From assembly GCF_039555335.1 (NCBI RefSeq), contig NC_092647.1, positions 17,190,493-17,254,492 on the forward strand: 64,000 nucleotides of DNA. Direction: 5' to 3'. The notes under the pieces were generated by a model. It had not been told where the DNA came from and made no database searches. It saw only the letters and a list, made by a program, of their open reading frames with translations. Within the stretch, counting starts at the first letter, position 1, and each line of letters begins with the position of its first letter. This document shows, one piece after another, positions 50,150-62,345 of the stretch. Source of the DNA: Amphiura filiformis. Its lineage: Eukaryota; Echinodermata; Ophiuroidea; Amphilepidida; Amphiuridae. The position numbers were made by a program, and so were the translations under genes.

Positions 50150-51640
50150 AAGCAGTGTTGCCATAAAATGATGCATTTTGGCAAATTTAACAAAATGAGA
50201 TTTTCACAAAATATGATATGAATTATTACACAAAAGCAGGTTTCTTAAGATTGATTATATCTGTCCATATCCTTATGATGAAGGTGTCTTAGTTCGACTC
50301 ATTTCTAATGAGAAAAGCTTGTTATATTGTATATCAAAAATCAGTGTTGCCAGAAAATGATGCATTTTGGTAAATTAAAAATGAGATTTTTTTACAAACT
50401 ATGGTATAAATTGTTACACTGGTGCAGGTTTCACATATCTCTCCTTACATATGATAAAGGGGTCTTAGGTTCACTCATTTGTAATTTAAAAAAAAGCTTA
50501 TTATATTGCAAATCAAAAAGCAGTGTTGCCAGAAAATGCTGCATTTTAGTAAAAAATGGGGTGTTTTTACAAACTATGCTATAAATTGTTACATTGGTGC
50601 AGGTTTCACATATCTCTCCTTAGTCATAATGATAAAGGGGTCTTAGGTTCACTCATTTCTAATGAGAAAAGCTTGTTATATTGCAAATCAAAAAGCAGTG
50701 TTGCCAGAAAATGCTGCATTTTAGTAAAAAAATTGGGTGTTTTTTACAAACTATGCTATAAATTGTTAGATTGGTGCAGGTTTCACATATCTCTCCTTAG
50801 TCATAATGATAAAGGGGTCTTAGGTTCACTCATTTCTAATGAGAAAAGCTTGTTATATTGCAAATCAAAAAGCAGTGTTGCCAGAAAATGCCGCATTTTG
50901 GTAAAAAATGTTTTTTTTTACAAACTATGCTATAAATTGTTGAATTGGTGCAGGTTTCACATATCATTCCTAGTCATAATGATAAAGGGGTCTTAGCTTC
51001 ACTCATTTGTAATGAGAAAAACTGTTATATTGAAAATCAAAAAGCAAATTCAACAAAATGAGATTTTCACAAAATATGATAAGAATTGTTTCACAAAACC
51101 AAGTTTCTTAAGCTTTATTATCTCTCTATATCCTTATGATAAAGGGGTCTTTGGTTGACTCATTTCTAATAAGAAAAGGTTGTTATGTTGTCAATCAAAA
51201 AAACAGTGTTGCCAGAAAATTGTGCAGTTTGGTCAATTAAAAAAATAGATTTTTACAAACTATGATATAAATTGCTACACTGCAGGTTTTTGTGTGTCTC
51301 CATATCCTTAATGATAAAGGGGTCTTAGGTTCACTCATTTCCGAATAGAGAATTTGTTATATTTTATATCAAAAATAGTATTGCCAGAATGATGCATTTT
51401 GGTAAAAATTGGTTTTTTTCTAATGACAAAAGCTTGTTATATTGTATATATCAAAAGCAGTGTTGCCAGAAAATGATACATTTTGGTAATTTAAAAAAAT
51501 GAGATTTGTTTTTTCAAACTTTTTTCTTGTGTCTCTCCATATCCAGATGATAAAGGGTTCTTAGGCGCACACATTTTCGATGAGAAAAGTTTATTATATT
51601 GTATATCAAAAGCAGTGTTGCCAGAAAATGCATTTTGGCA
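50150..51640. repeat. Left-arm tandem repeats of the foldback element
   Basis: GTGTTGCCA(G/T)AAAAT starts units at about 50154, 50342, 50522, 50696, 50875, 51205, 51457 and 51613, with a degenerate one at 51369. The best-preserved units (50522-50996) are ~175 bp and over 90% alike, so an open frame of 146 codons survives there by chance. Toward the centre the units are shorter and more diverged. Confidence 0.85.
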
Positions 51641-52433
51641 AAATCAACTACTGAGTTTTTACTATGTGATTATTAAGGTTTGTACTATGACATTTGTTTA
51701 TTGCATTATCTAATCTTGTTTGGTTCATGAATTTAAAAAAATTAATAAAAAACAATTCTGACTTTACAGGCCTTTCAGAGACACCCTGTATTGGAAGGTA
51801 TAAATTTATGACTGGAATTTATTCTGCAGTGTGTGCATGAACTTTTCATATTGTCATTTCATATTGTCAGAAGATGGGGCACTGAGTTTAGCCATAGCAG
51901 ATCTATGTGTTTCCACCAAACAGTAGGCCTATAATAAGGACTTTATTAATTTAGGTGTATTTTATCTTGGATCAAGTGTCTTCCATAGTAAATTTGCCCA
52001 TATTGGTATAGCTTTCTACCTGTGAAGATTGTTTCTGCTAGAATTAGGTTTTTATGTCGCATATTTAAAAAGAACAATTTTTAACTACAATATTTCAAGA
52101 CCAAGAACCAAATTGGGTGCTACTCTGTGACACAATTGGGCGAGTATGGCATGATTCCAAGTTGGTAATAGGAATTTGCTTCGTTTGCATATTTATTATT
52201 TTCTTCTGATGGCCTTCAAGATGTGGATATTTTCAGAAAAGAGATGAAGTTGTTTATTCTACTTGAATAATTTAAATTTAGGCAGATATGAAATGTGCTG
52301 GATATGTTTCTGCTGAGCCATGATATGGTATAAGCCTATCATAGTGAATGTTACTTGCTTACTTACTAACTTACCGGGCTAACTTACCGACTAAACTTTT
52401 CGTGTGAAATGGACATATCTTGAAATTTCACAA

Positions 52434-52795
52434 AGGTATGACATCCAAGTGGTGTCAAAGGAAAGAGAAAAAAGTAAAGTATATGATAAAATATTTCCCC
52501 ACCCGGGGTGACACTCATAAAAGACCTGGGTCAATAATCATATGGGTCCTTTTCATGTCTCAAAGTGCCTAGAAGGTATGACCCCCAGTGGTGTCAAATG
52601 AAAGAGGTATAAGTACAGAATATAATAAAATAATTTCCCCACCAGGGGTTGCACTCCTCATAAGACCTGGGTCAATATTCATATTTTGGGTTCTGTTCAT
52701 ATCTCAAAATGCCCAAAAGGTATGACCCCCTGAGTGATGACACCACTTAGAGTGGGGGGTCATACCTTCTTGGCATGACACCACTCAGGGGGTTA
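52434..52795. repeat. Tandem ~145-bp repeat in the foldback centre
   Basis: Units start near 52434, 52573 and 52719 with AAGGTATGAC. They share GTGGTGTCAAA(G/T)GAAAGAG, ATTTCCCCACC and AAGACCTGGGTCAAT. The last partial unit forms a hairpin: GGTATGACCCCC...GGGGGGTCATACC. Non-coding. Confidence 0.75.
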
Positions 52796-53449
52796 TACCT
52801 TTTTGGCATTTTAAGATAAAGATTTCAGGTAAACTGAGTATGAATTTTTGGATTGTTATAAACTTTTTTTAATTACACTCAATTTTAAAAGTATAGGCCT
52901 ACATACAGCTTCGGTATGAAAATTTTCAGCATTTCAGGTTATCTCCCAGTAATACCTTGGTGGTATTTACCAAGAAATACCAGTATTTTACACCCTATTA
53001 GTATTAATTATTCCACATAAAAAGTTAATTATCAACATTTCAGACACTTTGTATCAAAGCAAAATAATTTTATGAAACATAACCTTCATCCGTGGCGTTG
53101 ACCTTTTTAAAGACAGTTCTTGTTTGTGATTGCCACGGTCAAGGGATATCATGTGCATCCCTGGTAAAACCAATCACAAATTGATTAGGTGTGACCGTTG
53201 TGTATAGGGCTTTAATATACATTTGTGTTTCAAAATCATTTAACTGTACCAATTTTCCAAAAAGTTAGAACATAGGTTATACACACAAAATGTAGTGTTT
53301 TCCCGGGATTGTTTTCTGTCAAAACTGTCTTCTATAACCCAACTCTCCATGTAGTCACCATGTGACATAGATAGGCTAGGTATATTCAAAAATACAATTA
53401 TTTTAGCATAAAACATTGAAATCACCTTTTTTACAAACACCCAATGTAA

Positions 53450-54620
53450 TTTTCCTGGCAACACTTCTTTTGATATACAATTCACCAAACTTTTCTTTTT
53501 ACACCTATATTATTATCCTGGCAACACTTATTTTTGATATAGGCCTACAATTTTCCAAACTTTTCTTATGGGAAAGAAGTGAACATAAGTCTCCTTTATT
53601 ATAAGGATATGGAGAGACACAAGAAAGCTGCATCGGGGTAACAATTGAACTTATATCACAGTTTGTAAAAATCTCATTTTTTAAATTGATCAAAATGCAC
53701 CATTTTCTGGCAACAATGCTCTTTGATTTACAATGTAACAAGCTTTTTTCATGAGTGAACCCTTTATCATATGACTAAGGAGAGATATGTGAAACCTGCA
53801 CCAGTGCTGTAACCATTTATATCATAGTTTGTAAAAAATATCATTTTTTAATTTACCAAAATGCATCATTTTCTGGCAACACTGCTTTTTGATATACAAT
53901 ATAACAAGCTTTTCTCATTAGAAATGAGTCAACCAAAGACCCCTTTATCATAAGGATATAGAGAGATAATGAATCTTAAGAAACTTGGTTTTGTGTAATT
54001 ACAATTCATATCATATTTTCTGAAAATCTCAATTTTGCCAAAATGAACCATTTTCTGGCAACACTGCTTTTTGATTTTCAATATAACAAGCTTTTACAAG
54101 CATTACAAATGAGTGAACCTAAGACCCCTTTATCATATGACTAAGGAGAGATATGTGAAACCTGCACCAGTGTAACAATTTATAGAATAGTTTGTAAAAA
54201 ACCCATTTTTACCAAAATGCACCATTTTCTGGCAACACTGCTTTTTGATTTTCAATACAACAAGCTTTTTTATTACGAATGAGTGAACCTAAGACCCTTT
54301 ATCATATGACTAAGGAGAGATATGTAAAACCTGTACCAGTGTAACAATTTATAGCATAGTTTGTGAAAAATCTCATTTTTAATTTACCAAAATGCATCAT
54401 TTTCTGGCAACACTGATTTTTGATATACAATATAACAAGCTTTTCTCTTTAGAAATGAGTCTAACTAAGACACCTACATTATAAGGATATGGAAAGATAT
54501 AAACAATCTTAAGAAACCTGCTTTTGTGTAACAATTCATATCATATTTTGTGAAAATCTCATTTTGTTAAATTTGCCAAAATGCATCATTTTATGGCAAC
54601 ACTGCTTCCAATGTATACAA
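53450..54620. repeat. Right-arm tandem repeats of the foldback element
   Basis: Reverse-complement units: TCTGGCAACACT(G/T) words at about 53455, 53514, 53708, 53872, 54056, 54228, 54409 and 54592. Each is followed by GATATACAAT-type and AACAAGCTTTT words. They mirror the left arm. Confidence 0.85.
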
Positions 54621-55138
54621 GTGCCCAAGCTGTTTTCATCAGATATGAGTGGGGCCAGGTCACCTTCACCACCTGCTATAATATCAATATCCAGAGTGCT
54701 CCGGCATATAGATTTTTTTCGATGCAAAGATGGGGTAAAATATCACATTTTTCACTATGTGAAAACTTGCAGTGTTGCCAGGTCCAAAAAGACATAAAGA
54801 TGATATTTAAAAAAAAATGCAATCTTTCTTCGCAACATATGGAGATAGGTCTATATCATGTAATATTTGGTTTTGCAAAAATGTGTCATGTATTGCTGCA
54901 ATTAGCCAGCCAAAATAGGTTAAATTTCACTTTTTTAACCCTGAAATTGACTAAAAACTGCATAAAACAAAGAATTGGCTGTTACCATGGCAACAAGCAA
55001 AAAATGGACGAACAATGCTCGTCACTGTAACAGGCTACCAAAGTACTTCAACCCCCCAAGGTATAAGCAAAATCTATTTTTTGACCTTTGCCAACCATGC
55101 TGAAAAATTACCTGAACTTACAATTAATAAACACTCCC

Positions 55139-56569
55139 TAAGTATTTATATTACTTCCATTTTATTCTTATTACACGACAAGGCTAATGAATTTGTATGG
55201 TAGTGCGATCGATAGCAGTTAGACACCGCGCATACATCGATTATAGCATTTTACACTTTCAGGGCGGTTTTATGCAATAGTCATGAAATATTGTGATCGT
55301 TTGGTGGCGGAATTATTGTGTACAGAACATCTCTGATCGGGCCTTTAAGTAAAGACGTGACGGAAGTAGGAGTTTGACAGAGTAATCAGATTGTTGAATT
55401 TAGAGATGGTTGATACCAGTACCTCGGTAATGCAAGACACGAATTGTGAAGTCTGTGGTTGCAAGTATTATTGATCGTGTATGCTGCATGGGTATAACTT
55501 ACTTTGGGAGTGTTCATAGTTACTTTGATGGGGTGGTCAGAGAATATGGAGTGCGGTCTGAAAAATGTAAGCAGAGGAAAAACGGGACATAATTTTTGTA
55601 GAGTCCAAAGAGTTTTTATTGTGGTATAGTTTAGCATTAAAACTGGAATGTTTTTGCGTTTCTCGCAAATTTGTTCCAATGAAGGCACTTTTTCGAAGCC
55701 AGTCATCAGAACAAATTTACGATTCTGGCCCAGATGGCTATAATTGGTTGCAATTTGGCAGGAAACAACCACCTTGAACTGGGGTTAAATATTGGAAACT
55801 GCAAATTGGTCAGTAAGTACCAAATTTCTCCTTGAATTTGTGGCAAAACAGTACACTGTTCACAATTTTTGCGTTTCGTGAGAAATCAATATATACTAAA
55901 CCATACTTTGGTAAATTTATTTATTTAATATATGCACTATGGCAGTGTTATATGTGAAATTTGTGAACTTTTTGGATGTATTTTATAGCTACAAGAAGCA
56001 GTGGTTTTCTTCAGTAAAATTTTTAGCCCAGCAGGATAGGATTCGGAGTGCAATTGGTAGGCGTGGCAGTAGGCCTACATATACAGAAGCAGAGCAGAGG
56101 ACATCGCATCGGAGGATCATTTTTGTGCAATACGTGTTATTTATCATCATCCATCTTGTAATCGTGTATCATCTGAAATATAGCATAGTTTCTTCATCTT
56201 CTGGTGTATGGGTCATTGTGATATTGGTGCAATATTTGTGATTTGTGTCATCTTTGGTTTTGGCGGGAAAGCGGCGGCCATTTTGAATCCGACCAAATAG
56301 GGTGTGGCGGAGGAGCAGAATTTGGAGCAGAAATCAAGTACATGAACTTTACAGACCTCGAGATAAAGGGAAGTAGACATTTCATATTTTTTCATATCAT
56401 TGTATGTTGAACTTGAAGAGGAGAACGAATCTTTGCAGCAAAACATTTCAATTTGTGTCAACTATACATCTTTTGTTTACATTGGTGCAATTGTGAATTT
56501 TTTGACAGCAGCAGCAGCATAAAACGTTAGCAGAAGTAGCAGGAGATAAATCATAATTTTCCAGTTTAA
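55139..56569. other. Non-coding or 5' region of the CR1-like element
   Basis: Frames at 55386-55772 (minus, 128 codons) and 55939-56241 (plus, 100 codons) have no recognised domain. The segment just before 56570 is the likely 5' untranslated region of the retrotransposon, whose exact 5' end could not be placed. Confidence 0.4.
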
Positions 56570-59042
56570 GTGTGTTTATTTTCCAGCAAAACTCGCTTCA
56601 TGAATATCAGTGGTGTTGTGAACATAGTATTAGTCTACCTATTTGTGAAACATTGTATGACGTGTGTGAACAGGTGTACATCTGAAACAGAAGTAAATCA
56701 TTCTTTAGACAAGTTAAATTTGTGGGATGGAGGTTTTTCTCCGACAATTGCTAGAGTGGATTGTTCAGCAGGTTCAACATTATATATTACTACATATAAA
56801 TTGTTGTCTAGACCAAGATACATCAATATCCAGCTTTGTCCAAAAAGACATATTGGCATCTGCATGATCTTATTGTTATCAGGTGATATCAATCTAAACC
56901 CTGGTCCAGTCAAGTGTGAGAGCTGTAAAGTTCCAATAATGAAAAATCGCAGAAAAGTGCAATGTGTTGAGTGTGACGATTTATACCATGCAAATTGTGC
57001 CAATATTTCCTCGAAAGAGTACAAAAACATTATCAAACAGAACCAGCAATGGTTTTGCCCACTTTGTAAACCTGAGCCTTGTGGTATGTGTGATAATCTG
57101 GTGACAAAATACCAACAGGGACTGGAGTGCGATAACTGTGAAAAGTGGATCCATGCGCAATGTGGTGGAGTTGATAATGAAACTTACTTACAATTCGAAG
57201 GAAAAAATTGCACCTGGATATGCCCAATGTGTGACATAATGAATTTTTCAGACTCCCTATTCAATTCATTTTTGGATTGCAGCACCAGCAACCAAGTTTC
57301 CAGTTTGAGTGATAATGACGATGGAAATTCAACCTTCTCTGAGGTATCTGACGACCACTGTCAGATTCCTGATCTCAGTACTCCCGGTAAAAATGCAGCT
57401 AAAAAAGTTTCTTGTAATAAAGCAAAAACAAAGAAGAGTAGTAGGGAATCAATACGTATTATGTTACTGAACTTCCAGAGTATTGGTAACAAATCGGCCG
57501 ATATCAAAGTGCTTATTGAACAATACAAACCTGATATCATTCAAGGCACCGAAACTTGGCTTTCGCCGAACATTAAAAATTCCGAAATCCTCCCGGACTC
57601 GTATGATGTGTTCAGGAAGGATAGGCCAGAGGGGATCCATGGTGGAGTCTTACTTGCGTGTAAGAAGGATCTCATCATGACAAGGCGGGAAGAATTTGAA
57701 ACAGAAAATGAACTCATGTGGAACCAACTTGAACTCCAGGGGCGCCACTCGCTACTGATTGGCACCGGTTATAAACATAGTCACCGATCTTGAGGTTTCT
57801 CTTGACAAAATTGAAAAGAAAGGCAAGGGCTATAACATGATCCTGGCAGGCGACTTCAATCAAGCAAATATTGACTGGAAAAATAACACAGTCATCCGCG
57901 ATCACCCCGCATCTAAATCCACAGCAGAGCTGCTTCTTGAGACTACAACAGGTTTTGGTTTAAACCAGCATGTGTTGGAACCTACAAGAAAAGACAGTAT
58001 CTTGGATCTTGTATTCACTAATAATTCAAGTCTTGTGAGAGATGTCAAAGTTGACCCAGGACTCAGTGATCATCACATGGTAATCACCGACATAGATTTG
58101 AGAGCAAAATGGAAGAGACAACCAAGACGGAAGCACTTCGTCAGGCGGAAGGCAAATGAAGATTTGATTAATGATGAGTTGAGTACCTTCAACGACAAGT
58201 ATTTTAGCATGGGAAATGTCTCTGTGCAAGAAAACTTGAAAGTGAAATAAAGACAGTCATGAATAAGCATATTCCTCAAAAGACAGCTGCTAAACCAAAC
58301 AGTTTGCCATGGTTTAAGAGGTCACACCACAGACTCAGACGCAGGAAGCAGAGGGCTTTAAACAAGGCGAAAAAGTCGCAAAGTAGTGATGACTGGAAAA
58401 AAAGTTTTGCCAGAAAGAACTTAAGAAATCTCTCAATTAATCCGAGCGTGAGTTTGTTGCAAATAATCTTACCACTACAATGAAAGAGAACACCAAGCAG
58501 TTTTGGTCATACATGAAAAGACTGGGTAAAAGTGAAAGCGGTGTCGCAGATCTCAAAGTTAACAATAATATCATTAGTGATGGGAAGAAAAATGCAGAGG
58601 CATTGAACGCACAATTTGCTAGTGTCTTTACAAGGGAAGACAAGGAAGCAATTCCTACACTTGGCAGTAGCAGTATTCAAGACATTCCGGATTTAATTAT
58701 TCATGAAAAGGGGGTTTTAAAGCAACTCCAGGAACTGTCTCCGAATAAAGCAGCAGGACCTGAGGAGATACCTCCATGGTTTCTCAAATGTTTGCTGAGA
58801 AACTTGCGCCGATATTTACTGACTTTTTCCAAGCTTCTGTTGACCAAGGGACTCTCCCCCATCAATGGAGGGAGGCAAACATTTGTGGCATCTTTAAAAA
58901 GGGAGACAAAGCCGTGCCTGAAAATTATAGACCTGTTTCGTTAACAAGCGTCAGCTGCAAGATTCTGGAGCATATTATACATTCTCATGTTATGGATCAC
59001 TTGGAGCAGCATAATATTTTGATTAGACGAAGGTCCAGTTAA
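56570..59042 (+). pseudogene. CR1-like retrotransposon with 2A-like peptide, PHD fingers, endonuclease, partial RT
   Basis: The first frame (56570-57793, 407 codons) has a Cys-containing N terminus; a 2A-like LLLSGDINLNPGP at residues 101-113; two C4HC3 PHD-like fingers (residues ~116-166 and ~171-221; C-x2-C...H-x2-C...C-x2-C); and an AP-endonuclease start (LLNFQSIGNK, GTETWL, HGGVLLA). After a frameshift near 57770 the endonuclease continues (LAGDFNQANIDW, ILDLVFTN, GLSDHHMV). Further frameshifts near 58240, 58430 and 58785 lead to NKAAGPEEIPPW and WREANICGIFKKGDKAVPEN-YRPVSLTS. The RT is cut at ~59042, before the catalytic loop. At least four frame breaks, so inactive. Confidence 0.88.
56870..56908 (+). 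other. 2A-like oligopeptide coding motif
   Basis: Encodes LLLSGDINLNPGP. 2A peptides (consensus D-x-E-x-N-P-G-P) cause ribosomes to skip the Gly-Pro bond, releasing the upstream peptide. Here Asn stands where Glu is usual, so activity is uncertain. It sits just before the first zinc finger, so skipping would separate the ~112-residue leader from the finger/endonuclease/RT part. Such motifs are known in CR1-like elements of sea urchins and other invertebrates. Confidence 0.75.
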
Positions 59043-60600
59043 GTCAGTTAAGATGTTAAAAACTGACAAATGAAATGAGAATTATACAGGGTGTCTCAAT
59101 AAAAATAAGCCCTTTGTATTGCAGGACATACCATAAAATATTGACAGCAAAATTAAAACTTTCTTAAAGATTCAAAAAGTATCTTCCATAAAATGCTGCA
59201 AACGTCATCAAAACCCGTTCATGCATCACTGAGATAATTGGAAAACAAACAAGTATACACAATTTTGCACCTTTCCAATGGGGCAATGCACATTAACAAT
59301 AATGTGCTGCATTGTAGTTTACAATGAAAGAAAAAGTGTCTTTGTACACGATTTTAGGTCCTCTGGTTCAAAATTAAAATTTTCAAGATGGTGCTGGCCA
59401 CCATCTTGGATTTATAGGTGAAAATGATGCCGTAATGTCAAACTAATGTCAGAATCGGAATCCTTGTACTCGACATATCCGAAAAAGTGTCTTTGTGCAT
59501 GATTATAGGTGCTCTGGTTCAAAACTTAAATTTTCAAAATGGTGGCGGCGGCCATTTTGGATTTTGGCCTCTAGCGAAAAATGCCGGGATTTTCGCGAGG
59601 GACATGGGGGCTATTTTTTTCTAAATGGTCCATAGAAGTCGAATCAATCGTCAAACCTTACTAGCCAGAGAGTGGTCACCAATTTGAAGTTTTTGACCTA
59701 ACTACTATAAAATTGTTAGGGCCAAATAAATGCTTAATTCCTCTAAAAAATAATGCCAATCCAAAAGTGTGTTTCTTATTTAAATTCAACCGATTCAATC
59801 AAGGTAAATCGCTATCGCCCTAATGCAATTTCTTGCCTCTAGAGCAATTACAACAATTAATCTAAAAATAGCTAGCAAGACTTTTTTTTTGCAAGCTGTT
59901 TTGGAATCCGTTTCCGACTCCTTCATCAGTTACACTGTAAAGATGTAGATTTCTCTCATGACACATGCTCTAGAATTTAACATAAATAAACTCGAAATGT
60001 CAAATATATGTACCTTTTTTGATCATTAATAAAAGACCAAAATAGCAGTACAAATATCAATTTCGGATCTCTCGTACGTGCGAAAGCTATGTTAAGCTCA
60101 TAATATTGATAAAACCACACGAATATCCTTCCGGATCTCTTATGCTACTTTACATACTTTAAAATATAACATGGATTCCGAACTTGAATCCATGTTTCGG
60201 TTAGCTATATTAAGATAACCGGTGGGCTCTTATTAAATTACAACTACCATTCCTAGTCATACGGTGAATTGTAGGAAATAGCGTTGACCGCAGCTTCTGG
60301 TATTCCATTATATAATGTCGCAACACTAAGAACATAACATTTCTGTTGAGGTATATTATAAATGTGACTGTAATAGGAAGTTGGTATTAAATATTCGTCC
60401 TACCATATTGTAACTTTCAGCTTCGAGGGCGCACTGCCATTTTAAGGTGTTTAGGGTTCAGTGCGTTAAAACAAGAAAAGTCTCAGGTCAACCTATGTTG
60501 AATTTTTGATCATTAATTTTGGCATCTAAATCATATATATAGTTTCACCTGATATTAGTGGCATTTAACTGTGAGAGTTCTGAACATGCGAAAAATCCAC
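59043..60600. repeat. Non-coding repeats: mariner-type end and an ~83-bp direct duplication
   Basis: TACAGGGTGTCTCAATAAAA at ~59085 is a mariner-type terminus flanked by TA; no matching right end was found. AAAAAGTGTCTTTGT(A/G)CA(C/T)GATT, CTCTGGTTCAAAA and AAATTTTCAA(G/A)ATGGTG occur twice (~59331-59413 and ~59482-59563). Around 59900-59940 lies a GATGAAGGAGTCGGAAACGG-like string (minus strand), a motif often seen in repeat elements. No gene. Confidence 0.5.
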
Positions 60601-62345
60601 CCGAAATTAGCTATTTTCCCATTGAAACCCGTGTAATACATAATTAGTGGTATTTAACCAAAAGGAAGTTGGTAATGTTGGAAACCATCCATAATCCATC
60701 GAAGAATGTGAATCTGCTCGGCGCAACTTCTCCCCAGGATAAAAGAAATCCAGCCTGGTTATTCGGATTCTATTTAGCAGGACCTTGTTGTAAACTTTGG
60801 CTGTACACATAATTGACAGGAGGTCCATTGGTTGGCAGGTACAAAAGCCATGGACTATATCTACCATTCCATACCCACCATTCCGGAGTGTTTCAGATGT
60901 GATTGCACAGTCAAGACCTGCAGTCTTGTTGTTCTTCATAGACCTTGATTGGCAAGTTATGGGCCACAGATGGAGGCAGTTCAGAATGTGGAAGCCCATT
61001 GCTGTTGTTGAGAAGAGGGTTGAAGTAGTCCTTCCATTCTGCAAGGAGTACATCCCTTTTCTGCACCTTGACTCTGGATTTTCTGTCTTTGCACGAAAGA
61101 TCATGAATGATTTTTAGTGTAGTCACCCATCAAGTCGGCCAGTCTGAGACCGTCCACCTGCTTGTTTAGCATAGCTGATTCATCTGTTTTGTATGGCTCA
61201 TTCAAGGTGGTATTGAGCCTCCTCAATTATTATCTGGACTGTTTTGACTTAGAGACTAGATCTCTTCCTTGGCTTCATCCCTGTCCATCTTTAGCTGCCC
61301 TGTTTTGTCAGTCACCCAACTCGGCATCCCACATGGTATACCGTGTTCCAACTACTTTCTCTACCACTACTGTAACAGTATTTGCAAACTGATCGTACAT
61401 CTGTGTTATTGGAGTAGACGTATCGTTGCACTGGAGGGTTTAGAATCTGTTTGACAATTCGAGTTGAAACTGCTCTCTTGTATCACTATTGGCACTATTA
61501 GTAGGTTGCAAAACGAACGAGATGCTGACGATCCAGTAATCTGAGTCTATTTCCACTGGGTTGTAAGCTCTATAGTTCATTAGGGAGTTAAACCACTTGC
61601 TATTCATTAAGATGTGGTTTACCTGATGTATCGACCCTGCTCGGTGCATCCATGTCCATTGCCGACATTTGTCTTGAGGAAAACTCATTTGTTCTAGACG
61701 ACGTTTTTGTGTTCCTCACAAACGCTCTGTCTCTCACAATTGCTGTTTGTAGTGTCATAGAAAGATTGGCGCTCAATTATTTCAGGATGTGTTTGATTTG
61801 ATGACTGTCAATTCCAACTCTAAGCATTAAATCCCCCCAGAACCAGATGGATGCTGTTTGTTTTGACCTGTTCTAGTGGGTTCTCGAGGTTGTTGTAGAA
61901 CTCATCTTTGTCACTCGTTGGCCGCATAGATGGCCTTCAAAGTGAGCTTGGGGTTACCGTGGAAAGTTGCAGTGATCCTATTAGAAATTGAGTTCACACT
62001 TTGCAGACACTTGTAAATGTGTTTTGACATTAGTAGACCAACGCCGTCTTATCTCTGGTCTGAGGCTGAGCTGTAAACTAACACCTAGTTATTATCGTCT
62101 GACCATAACTCCTCAGTGGGATCGGTTGTTGTCAGGCGATGTTCTTGAATGCCAATGATTTCGGCCGGGTCCTGAGGCGGCACAGCCCATGAATAACTGA
62201 TGAGCCTTTCCATGACTGTACACTGTACATACAGTATAAAGTAGACACAATAAGAGGATTGAAGGCAGACAACCGACACTTCTCAGGACCAAAGGACCAA
62301 CAGTTCGTGATACTGTTCCGAGTTCCCGCTGGCATGTCATAGAGT
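60600..62345 (-). pseudogene. RTE-like retrotransposon, decayed
   Basis: The minus strand from ~62190 reads AEIIGIQEHRLTTTDPTEEL (start of an RTE-type endonuclease). It continues through ISNRITATFHGNPKLTLKAI (~61990), KTNSIHLVLG (~61850) and WMHRAGSIHQVNHILMNSKW (~61650-61590), the SxxxxIDHI-type endonuclease end. From ~61125 comes the linker and RT start: VQKRDVLLAEWKDYFNPLLN and MKNNKTAGLDCAITSETLRN-GGYGMVDIVHGFC, then KVYNKVLLNRIR near 60760. Frameshifts and stops are frequent, and the RT catalytic core is missing or decayed below 60700. Such sequences are often mis-annotated as craniofacial development protein 2. Confidence 0.82.

Larger units (their letters stand above)
49639..55123. mobile_element. 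5.5-kb foldback element with long tandem-repeat inverted arms
   Basis: The left end TTGTAAGTTCAGGTAATTTT is mirrored at the right by AAAATTACCTGAACTTACAA. Mirror symmetry continues inward for ~1.7-2 kb. The outer ~500 bp is unique (CATGGTTGGCAAAGGTCA; GGCTGTTACCATGGCAACA-type words). An inner zone has tandem ~170-180-bp units containing CAGTGTTGCCAGAAAATG and TGATAAAGGGGTCTTAGG. TTAA lies at both borders (49635-49638 and 55124-55127). The centre (~51.7-53.4 kb) is unique and has no transposase. The architecture matches foldback elements such as Drosophila FB and sea urchin TU. Confidence 0.85.
48801..55138. mobile_element. Older inverted-repeat element split by the foldback insertion
   Basis: The left end GGGAGTGTTCAGAAATACTT continues TGGTGGGGGCTGGT. 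The right end is in two parts: ACCAGCCCCCCTACCAAAGTAT at ~49613-49634, then, 5.5 kb later, AACACTCCC at 55130-55138. Joined, they mirror the left end (CCAAAGTATT...AACACTCCC). The interior 48830-49600 repeats G-rich CCAAAAAGTTTT words. The gap is exactly the foldback element, so this copy was present first. Non-coding. Confidence 0.65.

Noticed and set aside
50327..50996. Repetitive-protein reading frames of 85 and 146 codons
   Set aside because: They are read-through of the foldback tandem DNA repeats. The periodicity matches the DNA unit and the opposite arm carries the same sequence inverted.
60607..61117. Host gene similar to craniofacial development protein 2
   Set aside because: Such matches arise from RTE-type endonuclease/RT proteins; here the frames are broken and continuous with RTE motifs.
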